The notes under the pieces were generated by a model. The model ran no database searches, was not told the origin of the DNA, and was given only the letters and a program-made list of their open reading frames with translations. The position numbers were made by a program, and so were the translations under genes. Shown here in pieces: positions 43,322 through 55,526 of a stretch of 64,000 nucleotides of DNA (the stretch's first letter is position 1; every line of letters begins with the position of its first letter). This DNA comes from Glandiceps talaboti (taxonomy: Eukaryota; Hemichordata; Enteropneusta; Spengelidae), in contig NC_135551.1 of assembly GCF_964340395.1 (NCBI RefSeq), forward strand, positions 18,005,503 through 18,069,502, written 5' to 3'.

Positions 43322-43377
43322 TTTACATGTACAAATATTGCTTTCTAATACAGAGTCAAAATCTTTTAATTTGTATG
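43322..43377. repeat. Target-site duplication, right copy
   Basis: Direct copy of 41457..41512 at the 5' side of the minus-strand LINE. Confidence 0.85.
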
Positions 43378-43639
43378 TATACATATAATGGGAAGATTGG
43401 TTAACCTTCAGTATATGCAATTGTCATGTTTTACAAAATAGGACAAAGAGGAGGGTTACTTTTTACAAATGGAGAATGGGGGAAGGGTCATGTTAAAATA
43501 ATTTTTGGTACACAGCAAAGTATTAAGAAAACAAAAATCATGGTGTGCTGACATCAGATAGATCCAGTCAGCAGATAGTCTTGCATTTTCAGCTGGCAGG
43601 CTGCAATACTCTTTTGTGAATAATTCCTATGGTTTGTCA

Positions 43640-43835
43640 GAAGAATTTCTCCCTATGGTCACTTTTGCTATAAGGGGAAATATACATATATCTAGTGACA
43701 ATATACACATTAAAATTTCTCCCTATGGTCACTTTCACTGTAAGGGGAAATATACATATTATACCTAGTGACAATATACATGTACACATTAAAATTTCTC
43801 CCTATGGTCACTTGTACTATAAGGAGAAATATACT
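43640..43835 (-). repeat. Minisatellite of about 76 bp units, minus orientation, 2-3 units
   Basis: Units with tttctccctatggtcactt and taaggggaaatatacata are the reverse complement of the large array at 47.1-50.2 kb. A further partial copy is at 44828..44885. Confidence 0.85.
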
Positions 43836-44226
43836 CTGGAAATAACAGCGTTGAGGTTGCTTGCTTGTGGCAATGAAGAATGAGACAAGTTTCAAGCAAA
43901 GACAAACAATATAATCAGTGTCGGTAACTTTTCAAAGTATAAACACCATGGGATCCAACATCCAACGACTCTGTTTACTGATTAGGACACTGCATGTGAT
44001 AATGATCAACTGGGGCAGTGTGGCTCATACCAGAGGCTCATACCATTATGAAGTATAATATTAGATACAATTTCGTAAACAACAACAACAACAACAACAA
44101 CTTCATCTTATTATAATTCAAGCTACATACAACATGTTATTTGTTGATCACTGAAATCAGTATTGAAATGGTTTTATTATTGTATCTATTCATGTACTTC
44201 GAATGATTTATTTTGTTATCCAACAG

Positions 44227-44354
44227 GCGCACAAGTAGCACTACTTTTACAAAATGAAGTCATCCCTCGAAAAATAGTTCATGTAAATTTACGCTCAAAA
44301 GTTGGGAGAGTTGAAAAAAAATACTCGACATGTGATCGATTTATCATTATTTAA
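44227..44354 (+). CDS. Hypothetical terminal exon of the nested gene
   Basis: After an acceptor (ttatccaacag), phase 1, it reads AQVALLLQNEVIPRKIVHVN, then LRSKVGRVEKKYSTCDRFII to a TAA. No domain is recognised. It could join 40980 in phase. Support is only the splice motif, the phase and the protein-like composition. Confidence 0.22.
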
Positions 44355-44580
44355 AACTCAACTGTTTGTCTGACATGTAAATAATTGACTTTGGCTTTCC
44401 CATCGACTTGCAAGGGTAGACGATGCCTCCTGTAAACATGCTATACCAAATCAAGTACTGTTGTCTTCGCTTGGTACATGTAATTCTGACATCTTTGCTA
44501 TGATCATACATCCTCTGATTAGCAAGAAGATGACTTCAATTCTGGTCGAAACATTGTGTGACTGTACAAACGTGTGTGGT

Positions 44581-44758
44581 CAATCTGATTAAAATCCGAT
44601 GTGGTGAAAGCGGCTAGATGTCCTTATTTACCTCTATTCATCGTGTTGTGACGTTTGTTTTGTTCAATCACTGCGAACAAAACAAAGTCACAACACGATG
44701 AATAGAGGTAAATAAGGACATCTAGCCACTTTCACCACATCGGATTTTAATCAGATTG
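44581..44758. repeat. Near-perfect hairpin (foldback MITE-like)
   Basis: Arms of about 84 bp (caatctgattaaaatccgat ... gttttgttc and its complement) around a loop of about 8-9 bp (aatcactgc). Only one or two mismatches over the stem. Confidence 0.9.
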
Positions 44759-44885
44759 GTCTTTACCTAAATTGTCCTTGCTTGAAGCTCACTTCATGCA
44801 AGCAACCGCAACTCTCTACATTCCATAGTTGTACATATACCTAGTGAAAATATATACATATGAATTTCCCCCATGGTCACATTTC

Positions 44886-45977
44886 CTGACTTGAGTTTGT
44901 GCTCATTGATTGCCAAAAATGGATAAAATGTTAGCCTGCTAAAGGAAAAAGAAAGGAAAGATGAAAGAAGTTTCTATAATGCTGCATCAACTAGTAACCA
45001 CTATGAATTCTAACACAATTTATCTCTGCTACATTAACACAATAAACATATTTATCTTTATTGGTAATACTGCATTCACAAACACCATCTTTTGGGAGGC
45101 TACATGGAAAAAAATACAGCTTTCAAAAAAGGTATATAGAAAATTAAAGAAACTGATTTTCTTTACATAATACTTCATTAAATTACCTCTGAAACCTCAG
45201 GGAAAATACCCCTGGAGCTTCTACTGACATCCTCTCAGGTCGATACTGAAGAGAAGGGGGCACTCCCTCTCTTGCTATCAAAGATGTCTTATTTTTGTAG
45301 TCTTTCTTGTGTTTTGTTGTGGTGGATTGGAGATGGTGGTTATTGAACAAATATGGGACATTGCAAATGTTTGGAAATGTAGCTTATTAAGAGTATATGT
45401 GTAATGAATAAAAAAAATGCGTAGTCTGATTGCTTTCAATTTGATGCATATGATAATGTATGTCCTGTCATGTTGTAATCAACGTATAAACTTAGAAATG
45501 TCACATTTTTGTTGCCATTGTTGTGTCTGGAAAAGTACTGCATCATGCCAAACACGGGTACATAGTGGATGACACATTATTGATTACAGTACAGTTACCA
45601 TATCACGCTCCCACGTCAAAAAAAACCGCACTGTAAGACATGTTTAGCCATAGTTCTCTTCATCATGAATGAATATATCATGCTATATTAACGTAGTGAC
45701 GTTGCACCACCTCATTAACATGACAGGTCAACCTGATTCCGCGGTATTTTTCAACTATGAGGGTATTGTTTCGGAAACGCGATCGTAAACGTATTTTAGA
45801 TCGATGTTGTTGCACATTAGTGATCAGGTTGGTCCAGTGATATGCAAGTGTGGCATGGGTGGTTATGTTTTGGTTACATTTGGTGTTTTGGCAATACTTT
45901 TGGATCGATGAAAATCGGATGTCACCGTTTTGGTAATGGCTTGGCCAAGCTTGGTTTCCCAACTTGTGTTGTATTTA
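44886..45977. other. Intron DNA, nothing recognised
   Basis: The first 45 bp (ttgagtttgtgctcattgat) is the inverse of 47100-47140, next to minisatellite sequence in both places. A minus frame 45678..45962 (94 codons) has no recognisable domain. Confidence 0.5.
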
Positions 45978-46074
45978 TGACATCGCTACCAATTTTATAA
46001 GAATATCGCCAATCCCTATAATAATGTCATTGTTCTGTATTAGGACCGTCATAGACAAGAATAACACCATTTAG
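45978..46074. repeat. Dispersed repeat, right copy of the inverted pair
   Basis: Inverse of 40462..40560. The pair brackets 5.4 kb holding the hypothetical gene, a LINE and a hairpin. Confidence 0.8.
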
Positions 46075-46363
46075 GAAAGGAATAACAGTTTACAAGCGAC
46101 TGTGCTTCTGACAAGTTCATAGTGATGAGTAGGGAACATTTTAGATTAACTAATAACTTCTTTTATAAACTATCTATGAAGATTATCGGTCATTACGAAA
46201 CCTTCAAGTTCAATTTGACATGTTCTGTAACTAGTGTGGTAGCTAGGTAATACATGTATATGTATATTTATAGTTATGCTTGAACTAATAATTAATATTA
46301 AAGAATTTATGTAAGAAACAGGGAGAAGAACAAATATTTACATGTACCACATTTCAGACAAAG

Positions 46364-46723
46364 CTATACATGGTACGCCATTGTATAAAAAGTCAAAAAC
46401 AGGGTGACCGACCCCCCTCCCAATCCACCCCCTCCCCCCCCCCAGGCTGAAGAAACTGACCAGTCCCTTATGACTGCTTTCCATGCTGATGAAGTTCCAT
46501 TTATGACAACTCGCTGACGATCAGTTAGCCATGCCTTGACCCACTGAAGGACAGGACCAGTTATACCATGGTTTTCCATTTTGTTAATTAATCTGACATG
46601 GGATACTTTGTTGAAAGCCTTTGCAAAGTCTAAGTATATAACATCTACATATTGTGTCGTTTCATCCAGAAATTTGAGTAAGTTAGTAAGACATGACTTC
46701 CCTTGACAAAAACCATGTTGCAA
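46364..46723 (-). mobile_element. LINE reverse transcriptase fragment (Jockey/CR1-like)
   Basis: Minus frame: QHGFCQGKSCLTNLLKFLDE, YVDVIYLDFAKAFNKVSHVR and WLTDRQRVVINGTSSAWKAV. These are RT domain motifs including DFAKAF, where the first catalytic aspartate lies. The frame is cut off before the second catalytic box and runs into G-rich DNA. It ends about 35 nt from the SET exon acceptor. Confidence 0.85.
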
Positions 46724-46757
46724 GATGAGAATCTGATATATGTGTTCTTTTTTACAG

Positions 46758-46954
46758 TATCGATGCTACAGCTAGAAGAACCAAACTCATGTATGGGGCG
46801 TTTGGTAAATCATGGGGTACCAAATTCCAAAATGAAATTACTTAAATTGGATGGATCACCAGTGCTTTGCCTCTTCACAATTAAAGATATTGAAGAAGGA
46901 GAAGAAATTCTCTGTGATTATGGTGTGAAGAATTTGCCATGGGAGCAAAAACAG
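46758..46954 (+). pseudogene. SET-domain exon (KMT5A-like), frameshifted
   Basis: After an acceptor (tttttacag) the frame reads CMGRLVNHGVPNSKMKLLKL, then CLFTIKDIEEGEEILCDYGV and KNLPWEQKQ to a donor (gttggt). This matches the end of a SET methyltransferase domain of the KMT5A type (GRLiNH, then GEEllyDYG). Near the start, IDATAR, the usual residues before GRLvNH, is present in a different frame; one base is missing between AR and EEPNSC. NHG replaces NHS. This is either a decayed copy or an assembly error. It is nested in the large ankyrin-gene intron on the same strand. Confidence 0.7.
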
Positions 46955-47342
46955 GTTGGTGCAATCTCCTGTATCCTAAATAGCAAAATTAATGGTAGCC
47001 GAAAATATCTCACTATCGAGTAATATACTACCTCTGATAGCAGAAAAAGGTTTAAGTTGCCATAAACATATCATTTCTATTCCCAATATAGTGACGAGTG
47101 AAAACTTTTGGCAATCAATGAGCACAAACTCAAGTCAGGAAATGTGACCATAGGAGGAAATTTATATGTATATGTTGTCGCTAGGTATATGTATATTTCT
47201 CCTTATAGTAAAAGTGACCTTAGGGAGAAATTTTAATGTGTATATTGTCACTAGGTATACATGTATGTATCATTTCCCCTTATGGTGAAAGTGACCATAG
47301 AGGGAAATATTAATGTGGATATTGTCACTAGGTATATGTATA

Positions 47343-47535
47343 TTGAACACATATTGCCTGGCCATGAGGGCTATAGCACCTGTTTATTACACCCGGGGGA
47401 CTGTGAGTTACCAGAATCACATGCTATTTCCCTCGGCCTTCGGCCTCAGGAAATAGCATGTAATTCTGGTAACTCACAGTCACGAGGGGGTAATAAACGG
47501 GTGCTATAGGCCAAATATAGGCCAGGCAATATGTG
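47343..47535. repeat. Hairpin element inside the minisatellite, copy 1
   Basis: Arms (aacacatattgcctggcc ... agaatcacatgctatttcc and complement) flank a ctcggccttcggcctcag centre. It interrupts the 76 bp units. Confidence 0.88.
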
Positions 47536-48640
47536 TTTTATAATATACCTCATGAAAATCTTGCTCTCTTCTCTTGAGGTTGGCAGACGACATCGTTCGA
47601 AGCTGCCATTTTGACCTTGCTGTGAACTTTTAATGTGTATATTTTCACTAGGTACATGTATATGTATATTTCCCCTTATAGTGAAAGTGACCATAGGGAG
47701 AACTATTAATGTGTATATTTTCACTAGGTACATGTATATGTATATTTCCCCTTATAGTGAAAGTGACCATAGGGAGAAATTTTAATGTGTATATTGTCAC
47801 TAGGTACATGTATATGTATATTTCCCCTTATGGTTTAAATGACCATAGGGAGAAATATTAATGTGTATATTTTCACTAGGTACATGTATATGTATATTTC
47901 CCCTTTTGGTTAAAATGACCATAGGGAGAAATATTAAAATGTGTATATTGTCACTAGGTACATGTATATTTCCCCTTATAGTACAAGTGACCATAGGGAG
48001 AAATTTTAATGTGTATATTGTCACTAGGTACATGTATATGTATATTTCCCCTTATAGTGAAAGTGACCATAGGGAGATATTTTAATGTGTATATTCTCAC
48101 TAGGTACATGTATATGTATATTTCCCCTTATGGTTTAAATGACCATAGGGAGAAATATTAATGTGTATATTGTCACTAGGTACATGTACATGTATATTTC
48201 CCCTTATAGTACATGTGCCCATAGGGAGAAATATTAATGTGTATATTTTCACTAGGTACATGTATATGTATATTTCCCCTTTTGGTTAAAATGACCATAG
48301 GGAGAAATATTAATGTGTATTTTTTCACTAGGTATATGTATATTTCCCCTTATAGTGAAAGTGACCATAGGGAGAAATTTTAATGTGTATATTGTCGCTA
48401 GGTACATGTATATGTATATTTCCCCTTATGGTTTAAATGACCATAGGGAGAAATATTAATGTGTATATTTTCACTAGGTACATGTGTATGTATATTTCCC
48501 CTTATGGTGAAAGTGACCATAGGGAGAAATATTAATGTGTATATTTTCACTAGGTACATGTGTATGTATATTTCCCCTTATGGTGAAAGTGACCATAGAG
48601 GGAAATATTAATGTGGATATTGTCACTAGGTATATGTATA

Positions 48641-48833
48641 TTGAACACATATTGCCTGGCCATGAGGGCTATAGCACCTGTTTATTACACCCGGGGGACT
48701 GTGAGTTACCAGAATCACATGCTATTTCCCTCGGCCTTCGGCCTCAGGAAATAGCATGTAATTCTGGTAACTCACAGTCACGAGGGGGTAATAAACGGGT
48801 GCTATAGGCCAAATATAGGCCAGGCAATATGTG
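48641..48833. repeat. Hairpin element inside the minisatellite, copy 2
   Basis: Sequence-identical by eye to 47343..47535, exactly 1298 bp further, so it moved with the block duplication rather than by a second insertion. Confidence 0.88.
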
Positions 48834-50308
48834 TTTTATAATATACCTCATGAAAATCTTGCTCTCTTCTCTTGAGGTTGGCAGACGACATCGTTCGAAG
48901 CTGCCATTTTGACCTTGCTGTGAACTTTTAATGTGTATATTTTCACTAGGTACATGTATATGTATATTTCCCCTTATAGTGAAAGTGACCATAGGGAGAA
49001 CTATTAATGTGTATATTTTCACTAGGTACATGTATATGTATATTTCCCCTTATAGTGAAAGTGACCATAGGGAGAAATATTAATGTGTATATTTTCACTA
49101 GGTACATGTATATGTATATTTCCCCTTATGGTTTAAATGACCATAGGGAGAAATATTAATGTGTATATTTTCACTAGGTACATGTATATGTATATTTCCC
49201 CTTATGGTTTAAATGACCATAGGGAGAACTATTAATGTGTATATTTTCACTAGGTACATGTATATGTATATTTCCCCTTATAGTGAAAGTGACCATAGGG
49301 AGAAATTTTAATGTGTATATTGTCACTAGGTACATGTATATGTATATTTCCCCTTATGGTTTAAATGACCATAGGGAGAAATATTAATGTGTATATTTTC
49401 ACTAGGTACATGTATATGTATATTTCCCCTTTTGGTTAAAATGACCATAGGGAGAAATATTAAAATGTGTATATTGTCACTAGGTACATGTATATTTCCC
49501 CTTATAGTACAAGTGACCATAGGGAGAAATTTTAATGTGTATATTGTCACTAGGTACATGTATATGTATATTTCCCCTTATAGTGAAAGTGACCATAGGG
49601 AGATATTTTAATGTGTATATTCTCACTAGGTACATGTATATGTATATTTCCCCTTATGGTTTAAATGACCATAGGGAGAAATATTAATGTGTATATTGTC
49701 ACTAGGTACATGTACATGTATATTTCCCCTTATAGTACATGTGCCCATAGGGAGAAATATTAATGTGTATATTTTCACTAGGTACATGTATATGTATATT
49801 TCCTCTTTTGGTTAAAATGACCATAGGGAGAAATTTTAATGTGTATATTTTCACTAGGTACATGTATATGTATATTTCCCCTTATAGTGAAAGTGACCAT
49901 AGGGAGAAATTTTAATGTGTATATTGTCGCTAGGTACATGTATATGTATATTTCCCCTTATGGTTTAAATGACCATAGGGAGAAATATTAATGTGTATAT
50001 TTTCACTAGGTACATGTGTATGTATATTTCCCCTTATGGTGAAAGTGACCATGGGGAGAAATATTAATGTGTATATTTTCACTAGGTACATGTGTATGTA
50101 TATTTCCCCTTATGGTGAAAGTGACCATAGGGAGAAATTTTAATGTGTATATTGTCACTAGGTACACAAGGGAAGGATATTTTACCTCTTTTGATTGTGC
50201 CATGTGTGTAACCTGTTGATCTGTGCCATGAGTATAACATTTCATTACATTCTGAATAAATATGATGAACTTCAGTTCAGTGTTATACCGGTATGTATCA
50301 TAGAAACA

Positions 50309-50310
<2 letters not shown>

Positions 50311-50340
<30 letters not shown>
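50311..50340. repeat. (TG)n microsatellite
   Basis: About 15 TG units; a longer (TG)n is at 50433..50495. Confidence 0.93.
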
Positions 50341-50342
<2 letters not shown>

Positions 50343-50430
50343 CAATTTCAATTGAGAAATGCCAATGATATTGGGTGAGGACAATTTTCCTTTTTTTGAC
50401 AGGTTCAATGTGTTTTACAGTATCATGGAA

Positions 50431-50497
<67 letters not shown>

Positions 50498-50699
50498 CAA
50501 CTTACACAGATTGCTTTAATATTTGGTAGAGATGTTACTTATGATGTCTCGTGAGAATGTTGCTCAAATAAACATTACACCACAGGTTTGAAATTTGGGT
50601 CATAAAATGTGAAAAGTGCACACTTTATGAATAAACAACCATGAATGACATCTCAAAACATTCTAAACCAAACATTTTCTATGTATCATTTCATTTCAG

Positions 50700-50750
50700 G
50701 AGGGAGCTCCTTCCAAAGTGATCCAGACCACAATTCCTCAGCAGTACCAG
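50700..50750 (+). pseudogene. Candidate exon downstream of the SET exon
   Basis: 51 nt, phase 0-0, between ttcatttcag and gtagga: EGAPSKVIQTTIPQQYQ. It continues the SET exon frame without a stop. No domain. The next exon fits only in a different phase, which suggests decay or missing exons. Confidence 0.35.
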
Positions 50751-51121
50751 GTAGGAACATATATACATGACTCTGGATTTCTGTTATTTTACTTTGCATA
50801 TATAATCATCACATATCTTACTGTATGTAAGATTTGACCGTTATTCTTGTATATACAAGACTAATATATTCTTGATTCATGGAATCACACAATAACACAG
50901 ATGTGAACACTAAGGAATAACTTACCTGTAACTTAGTTTAACTTGATCATGAAAGCCAGGCTCTATACTATCCATATTGATGCATTGCTTGGTTGTAACA
51001 ATTCTGTTGTTTGTATATATATGTTGAATGTTGCACATATGTACTGGAGTGTATGTATATGATGTACATTTGTTTGTGTTATTATGACCAATAGAATAAT
51101 TTACATTGAATTTCGTTTCAG

Positions 51122-54100
51122 CCACCAGAGTCTCAGCTCAAACTATGTGTGATTCAATAGGCAAAGTTGATGGTAAGTACAGGTACTTCAGCTTTGATAA
51201 CATCACCACTACATACTTAAGTCCAGTTTACCTGCATCCTTCTCACACACAGATGACACTTATTGTCTACATAGATTTATCAATAACCGCCTATCTTATT
51301 TTACCAAATGACTTCAGCATGTGAAATCTAGTGCTAACCACCATCTTATCCATTGTATAACTCCATATATTTGTATTGCATACTCAGTGTTTGGGTTATA
51401 GTTTATACACAATATGACAAATTACCTCAATGCACAATTGAATTTACTGATATGTTGCAATATTTCTGAAAATTTAAAGCTTATCCTTAAATTCACAATT
51501 TTACAATAATTTCCACATTTAAGGGAACATGGAAAAATTCTGCTCATACATGTCTGTATTATCCATTCTATACTACTACAGCAGTTCTGGAACATATCTT
51601 ATTTTTTGCAATAATTTATAGTGACATCAATTGTGCACATTGATCCCCATTTTGTTTCTTTACATTTGGTAGCGCCATATCTTATTCACTAAGGAGACAC
51701 TTCCCGGTGACATATAATGTGAATGTAATGACTTTTAATTTCCCATATCATGTAATGGGGAGATATTGACATAGACATATGATAAGTCTTCATATCCACA
51801 CCCAAGAGAACAAACCCACCACAGTTTACATTTCAGACTTTAGACAGAAATGCAAATTTTAGACAGAATGTGAATATCACTCATCACAACGTTCACATTC
51901 CTAAAACATACCCTCACTGAATTTTAGTTTAATCGGTCTAGTAGTTTTTGAGTTTTGATTTTTAGAAAAATGTATTATGCTAATTTTTATACCAGATAGG
52001 CCAGTGTATCACCATTTTTCTTCATATCCAAACCACATGAACATACCTTCAAAATATTTCAGCTTAATATGCCCAGGTAATTTTTATTTGAGACTTCTAA
52101 CCCCAAAAGCATATTTCAAGACCTAATATATTTTGGTTTTTCACATTCACTAGAAATATCAACAGCAAGTGTAAGCAAGATCAGTTGATCTTTTTGTAAC
52201 AAAAATCTTATTTTTTAACCCATATCCCATACATGTAATGTGATCAACTAGAAACCATAAGTGATGTCCTCACCAACTATCAAAACAATTGGCCCAATGA
52301 CTTCTTGACTTTAATAAGTGGTAGTAGAAATATGTACCTTAGCTATAATACTTTGGGGAAGTTTTGAAATTACCACCTGCAGAATACATGTGAAATTCTA
52401 GTCAATAATGCAATTATAATTACTTTACCTTTATTGCAGTTGGGGATCTTGGTGCTTCTAATAAAACCAATAATGGACAGCCCAAATATCATACTTTCAA
52501 GACAAATGCTGGTAAGGACAATTATTTTTCTTTTCTTTTTGTGTTTACCGGTAATGAGTAATGCATTGCTGCTGACATTAATCGAAACTACTCAGATTTT
52601 AACATTTAATTTAGTATGTATTTGCGTACTAAGTAAATATGGGTTCATAACATTAGCAAGTTAACTAGGTATTTGATAAGCAAATATATTCCTTTATGGC
52701 AAAAACAAAAATGCTCAACGGGCAACTAAACCCAACATATTGGACAGGTAGGTCAATTTTAAAAAAAAATAGTAATCATGATATAGGAAAAAAATCCAAG
52801 TTGATTTTATTCACTCATTTTAATTTTATCACTTGAAATATCAATAAATTTCCAGTTGTACAGTTTGGAAATGAACGCAAATTTACTGTTAAACTAATTG
52901 TGTAGCTCCTCTTGAAATGTTAAGACCCACCAAATGAAACCCTAGAATTATTTTAGCCACCCCTTCTATTAGCTACACTACAGTGGATATGTGCAATTAA
53001 GATGTGGTATGCATTAAAAACCGTGATAACCAACTACATTACCAGTCAGAACAAGATTACTTTTCATATGCAAAGGAGATGTTTGTTGAACCACAGGGAG
53101 CCCATGAACCATGTTAGAAACAAACAGCAAATAAACAAGAAAACAGGAAAAATAACATAAATAAACAAAACAAAAACAAAAAAGCCTGCTGTCATGCAGT
53201 AAACTAAGTTAGAGCCCAGTGTTCTTTCTCTGCAAATTTATAACTCTAATCTTTTGCAAATCATTTTTTTTTAGTCAGCATTTGCTTAGTTTTCTCAGGA
53301 AAGTTACAATTTTTTTCAAACTATATATAGAAAGACAAGGACAGTTTTAACACAAAAAGAATTTTTTTTTTTGCATCAGAGATCACTACAAAAATCAATC
53401 ATCAGATCTATAGTAGAGCTCTAAATTTGTTACCTGATTAGTTGAAGTAAGTCCAATAGTGTGTCCTGTCAGTGTTGAAAGATATGTGCGTTGAATGAAG
53501 ATTTGAATCTACTGCCATTATGTATATGCCAGTATGTTTACAATGGTTTGTTTTGGTACATACCATCAACACAAAATAATACCAAACTGGGGACATTATT
53601 TTTTTAATGTGCCACACAGTGTCACTGTTCAATTCATAACTTTGTAGCCAAATTGGGCTACCATTTGCATTATTTAGTGGTTCAAAGTCAAACATTGGTA
53701 GTTTTTAGATGTGGGACTACCTAAAGATGCCATAGACATTCCATGCAAATGACCCCCCTAGGACTTTTTAGGTTGCACACAATTGTACACAATGTTTTGA
53801 TAGTGATCATTTTACACCAAAACAGGTGGGATATGGTCTCATCTACAAGTATATAATTATGAAATATTGAATTTTAACTTACATGAATGTATGATCAGTA
53901 CCTTTACCAAGAAATTGGGGAAAATTGGTATGAAACACATTTTTGGTCAAAAAAGCATGTGAAATTTATTTTTTTGATAAATACAAGGATTACATTTACA
54001 ATTGGAAATTAGCTGTAAAAATTAATAGACAGATAGTATGGGTGTTGGGTAAAATATTTATCATGTTTACAGTAAATACAAACAAATTTGCATACACAAA

Positions 54101-54643
54101 TACTGCATACATGTGAGTCTGGCAGCATAATGATACGTCTCACAGACGACTATATCAAATACTTCGTTTGTTTAAAGAAATCTGATGAAAGACAATGATG
54201 TAGATCCTGCCACATTATCCTGCCATAACGTCTTTATCAGTTCATGTAAACCAACACGTAGGAGTGATGGATCATACAGCATTGGCATCTGTGGTTTGTC
54301 ATCGGCAGGATCGCGCGACCTGCCATTGACGACCTCACGGTGTCACAAGGTTTAATTAATAATGGAATATCCCCAATCAATTTCTTATTCGCACTGGGTT
54401 AAAAAGTACATAGCCACCATTTGCAATAACTCTTTTTTTGTTTAGTTTTTCTGTTAAGAGCAGAAGTCCATATATATATATATCTATATATATATAACAC
54501 TTAAACAGGATATTGTTTCTTCTCATTATTATTTACAGGAAGAGGACAAGTTCGTGAATGTTTGAATGCGAACACAGACTTTGGGCATGATTTACCAACA
54601 ACCTCTACCAAGCTGATGAATGAGATAAGAAAAGGAAAAAAAT
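51122..54643 (+). pseudogene. Candidate 3' exons of the SET-type gene (51122..51172, 52440..52511, 54539..54643)
   Basis: Three short segments with good acceptor and donor motifs join in phase 1: TRVSAQTMCDSIGKVD, then VGDLGASNKTNNGQPKYHTF, then RGQVRECLNANTDFGHDLPT and on to a TGA. Composition is hydrophilic, with no domain. Link to the SET exon is by position only; the upstream exon at 50700..50750 ends in phase 0, and phase 0 gives a stop after 12 codons here. Each part could be chance. Confidence 0.35.
51173..54538. other. Intron DNA, nothing recognised beyond candidate exons
   Basis: AT-rich. A 'tttgtagccaaattgggctaccattt' segment at 53640-53740 resembles 57420-57515, a dispersed repeat. 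No RNA gene or further domain. Confidence 0.5.
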
Positions 54644-54892
54644 GATGAAAAAAGACTGAAACAAAAAGCAGTGGGACTAACATTGTCTGACCATGGACAT
54701 AAGTAGACTGAATTCTCTCAAATTTGGATCAAGGAAAATAGCGCCAATGGTGTTGAAGCACAACTGTATTGTTTTTTAAAACATCTATTCATACATGAGC
54801 CATGTTAGGTTATATGTTTTCATTTCCTGAATGACTATCGAGTTGCCTATCCAACATAGTTGTAATCTATGCAATTCATTTGACTTTTATTA

Positions 54893-55526
54893 TTGATGTG
54901 GTCTTGTATTATGGGTGTGGTCTTGTTGCTTGGCATATATTTTCATCAATGTTTCGAATGTTTATTCATTAGTGTAACAATTTGCGACGTTATCTTTATG
55001 AAATATGCTATCATTTCAGAGCTCAAAATTCGTGTTTTTAGTCCCTGCTGGACGCAGTCCGGGACGGGAACTTATGGATTGGGGTCCATCCATCCGTCCG
55101 TCCGTCCAGAGCTGTTTCTTCGAGATGCCTGGACTGTTTTTTTTTCAAACTTGGTACAGGGGCAACATACAATGGCATACATATGCATGTTAATTTGTTT
55201 CATGCTACAATCCAATATGGCTGCCTAACAGCTATTTTGTTTGCAAATTTTCCATGTCCAAAGCCATAACTCAGACATGCTTGAATAGATCTCATTCAAT
55301 ATTGGTATTAGGACAGTGTTCTATGACATACATGTGCATAATTATTTTCATCATGATACTATCCAATATGGCTGCCTGGCAGCCATATTGTTTGTGATTT
55401 TTCCATGTCCAAATCCATAACTCAAGACGTGCTTGCACAGATCTTATTCTAAGTTTGTATTAGGACAGTGTTCTATGACATACATGTGCTTATTCATTGT
55501 TGTCATGATACTGCTACTACTGCCAC
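54893..55526. repeat. Start of a dispersed repeat cluster (GTCCGTCC element and 160 bp units)
   Basis: 54893-55010 shares a 'gcgacgttatctttatgaaatatgcta' segment with 57745-57775 and 59090-59115. A ccatccgtccgtccgtcc motif is at 55090. Units with catgtccaaagccataactc begin at 55254 and 55405. Confidence 0.75.

Larger units (their letters stand above)
47110..50165 (+). repeat. 76 bp minisatellite with an internal 1.3-1.5 kb duplication
   Basis: About 35 units of a 76 bp repeat (gtgtatattttcactaggta, catgtatatgtatatttccc, cttatagtgaaagtgaccat). Period measured from 47635 to 47711. A block from about 47270 to 48490, including a hairpin, is repeated from about 48568; later parts of the second copy are three units (228 bp) further along. 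Reading frames on both strands are repeat artefacts. It lies between the SET exon and 50700. Confidence 0.92.

Noticed and set aside
45678-45962. 94-codon minus ORF
   Set aside because: No domain, no splice or repeat support; likely chance.
47110-50165. CRISPR-like array
   Set aside because: Units are contiguous with no unique spacers, and the DNA is animal.
47446-50245. Several 70-95 codon ORFs repeated in the minisatellite on both strands
   Set aside because: They repeat with the 76 bp DNA unit, lack any domain, and exist on both strands at once.
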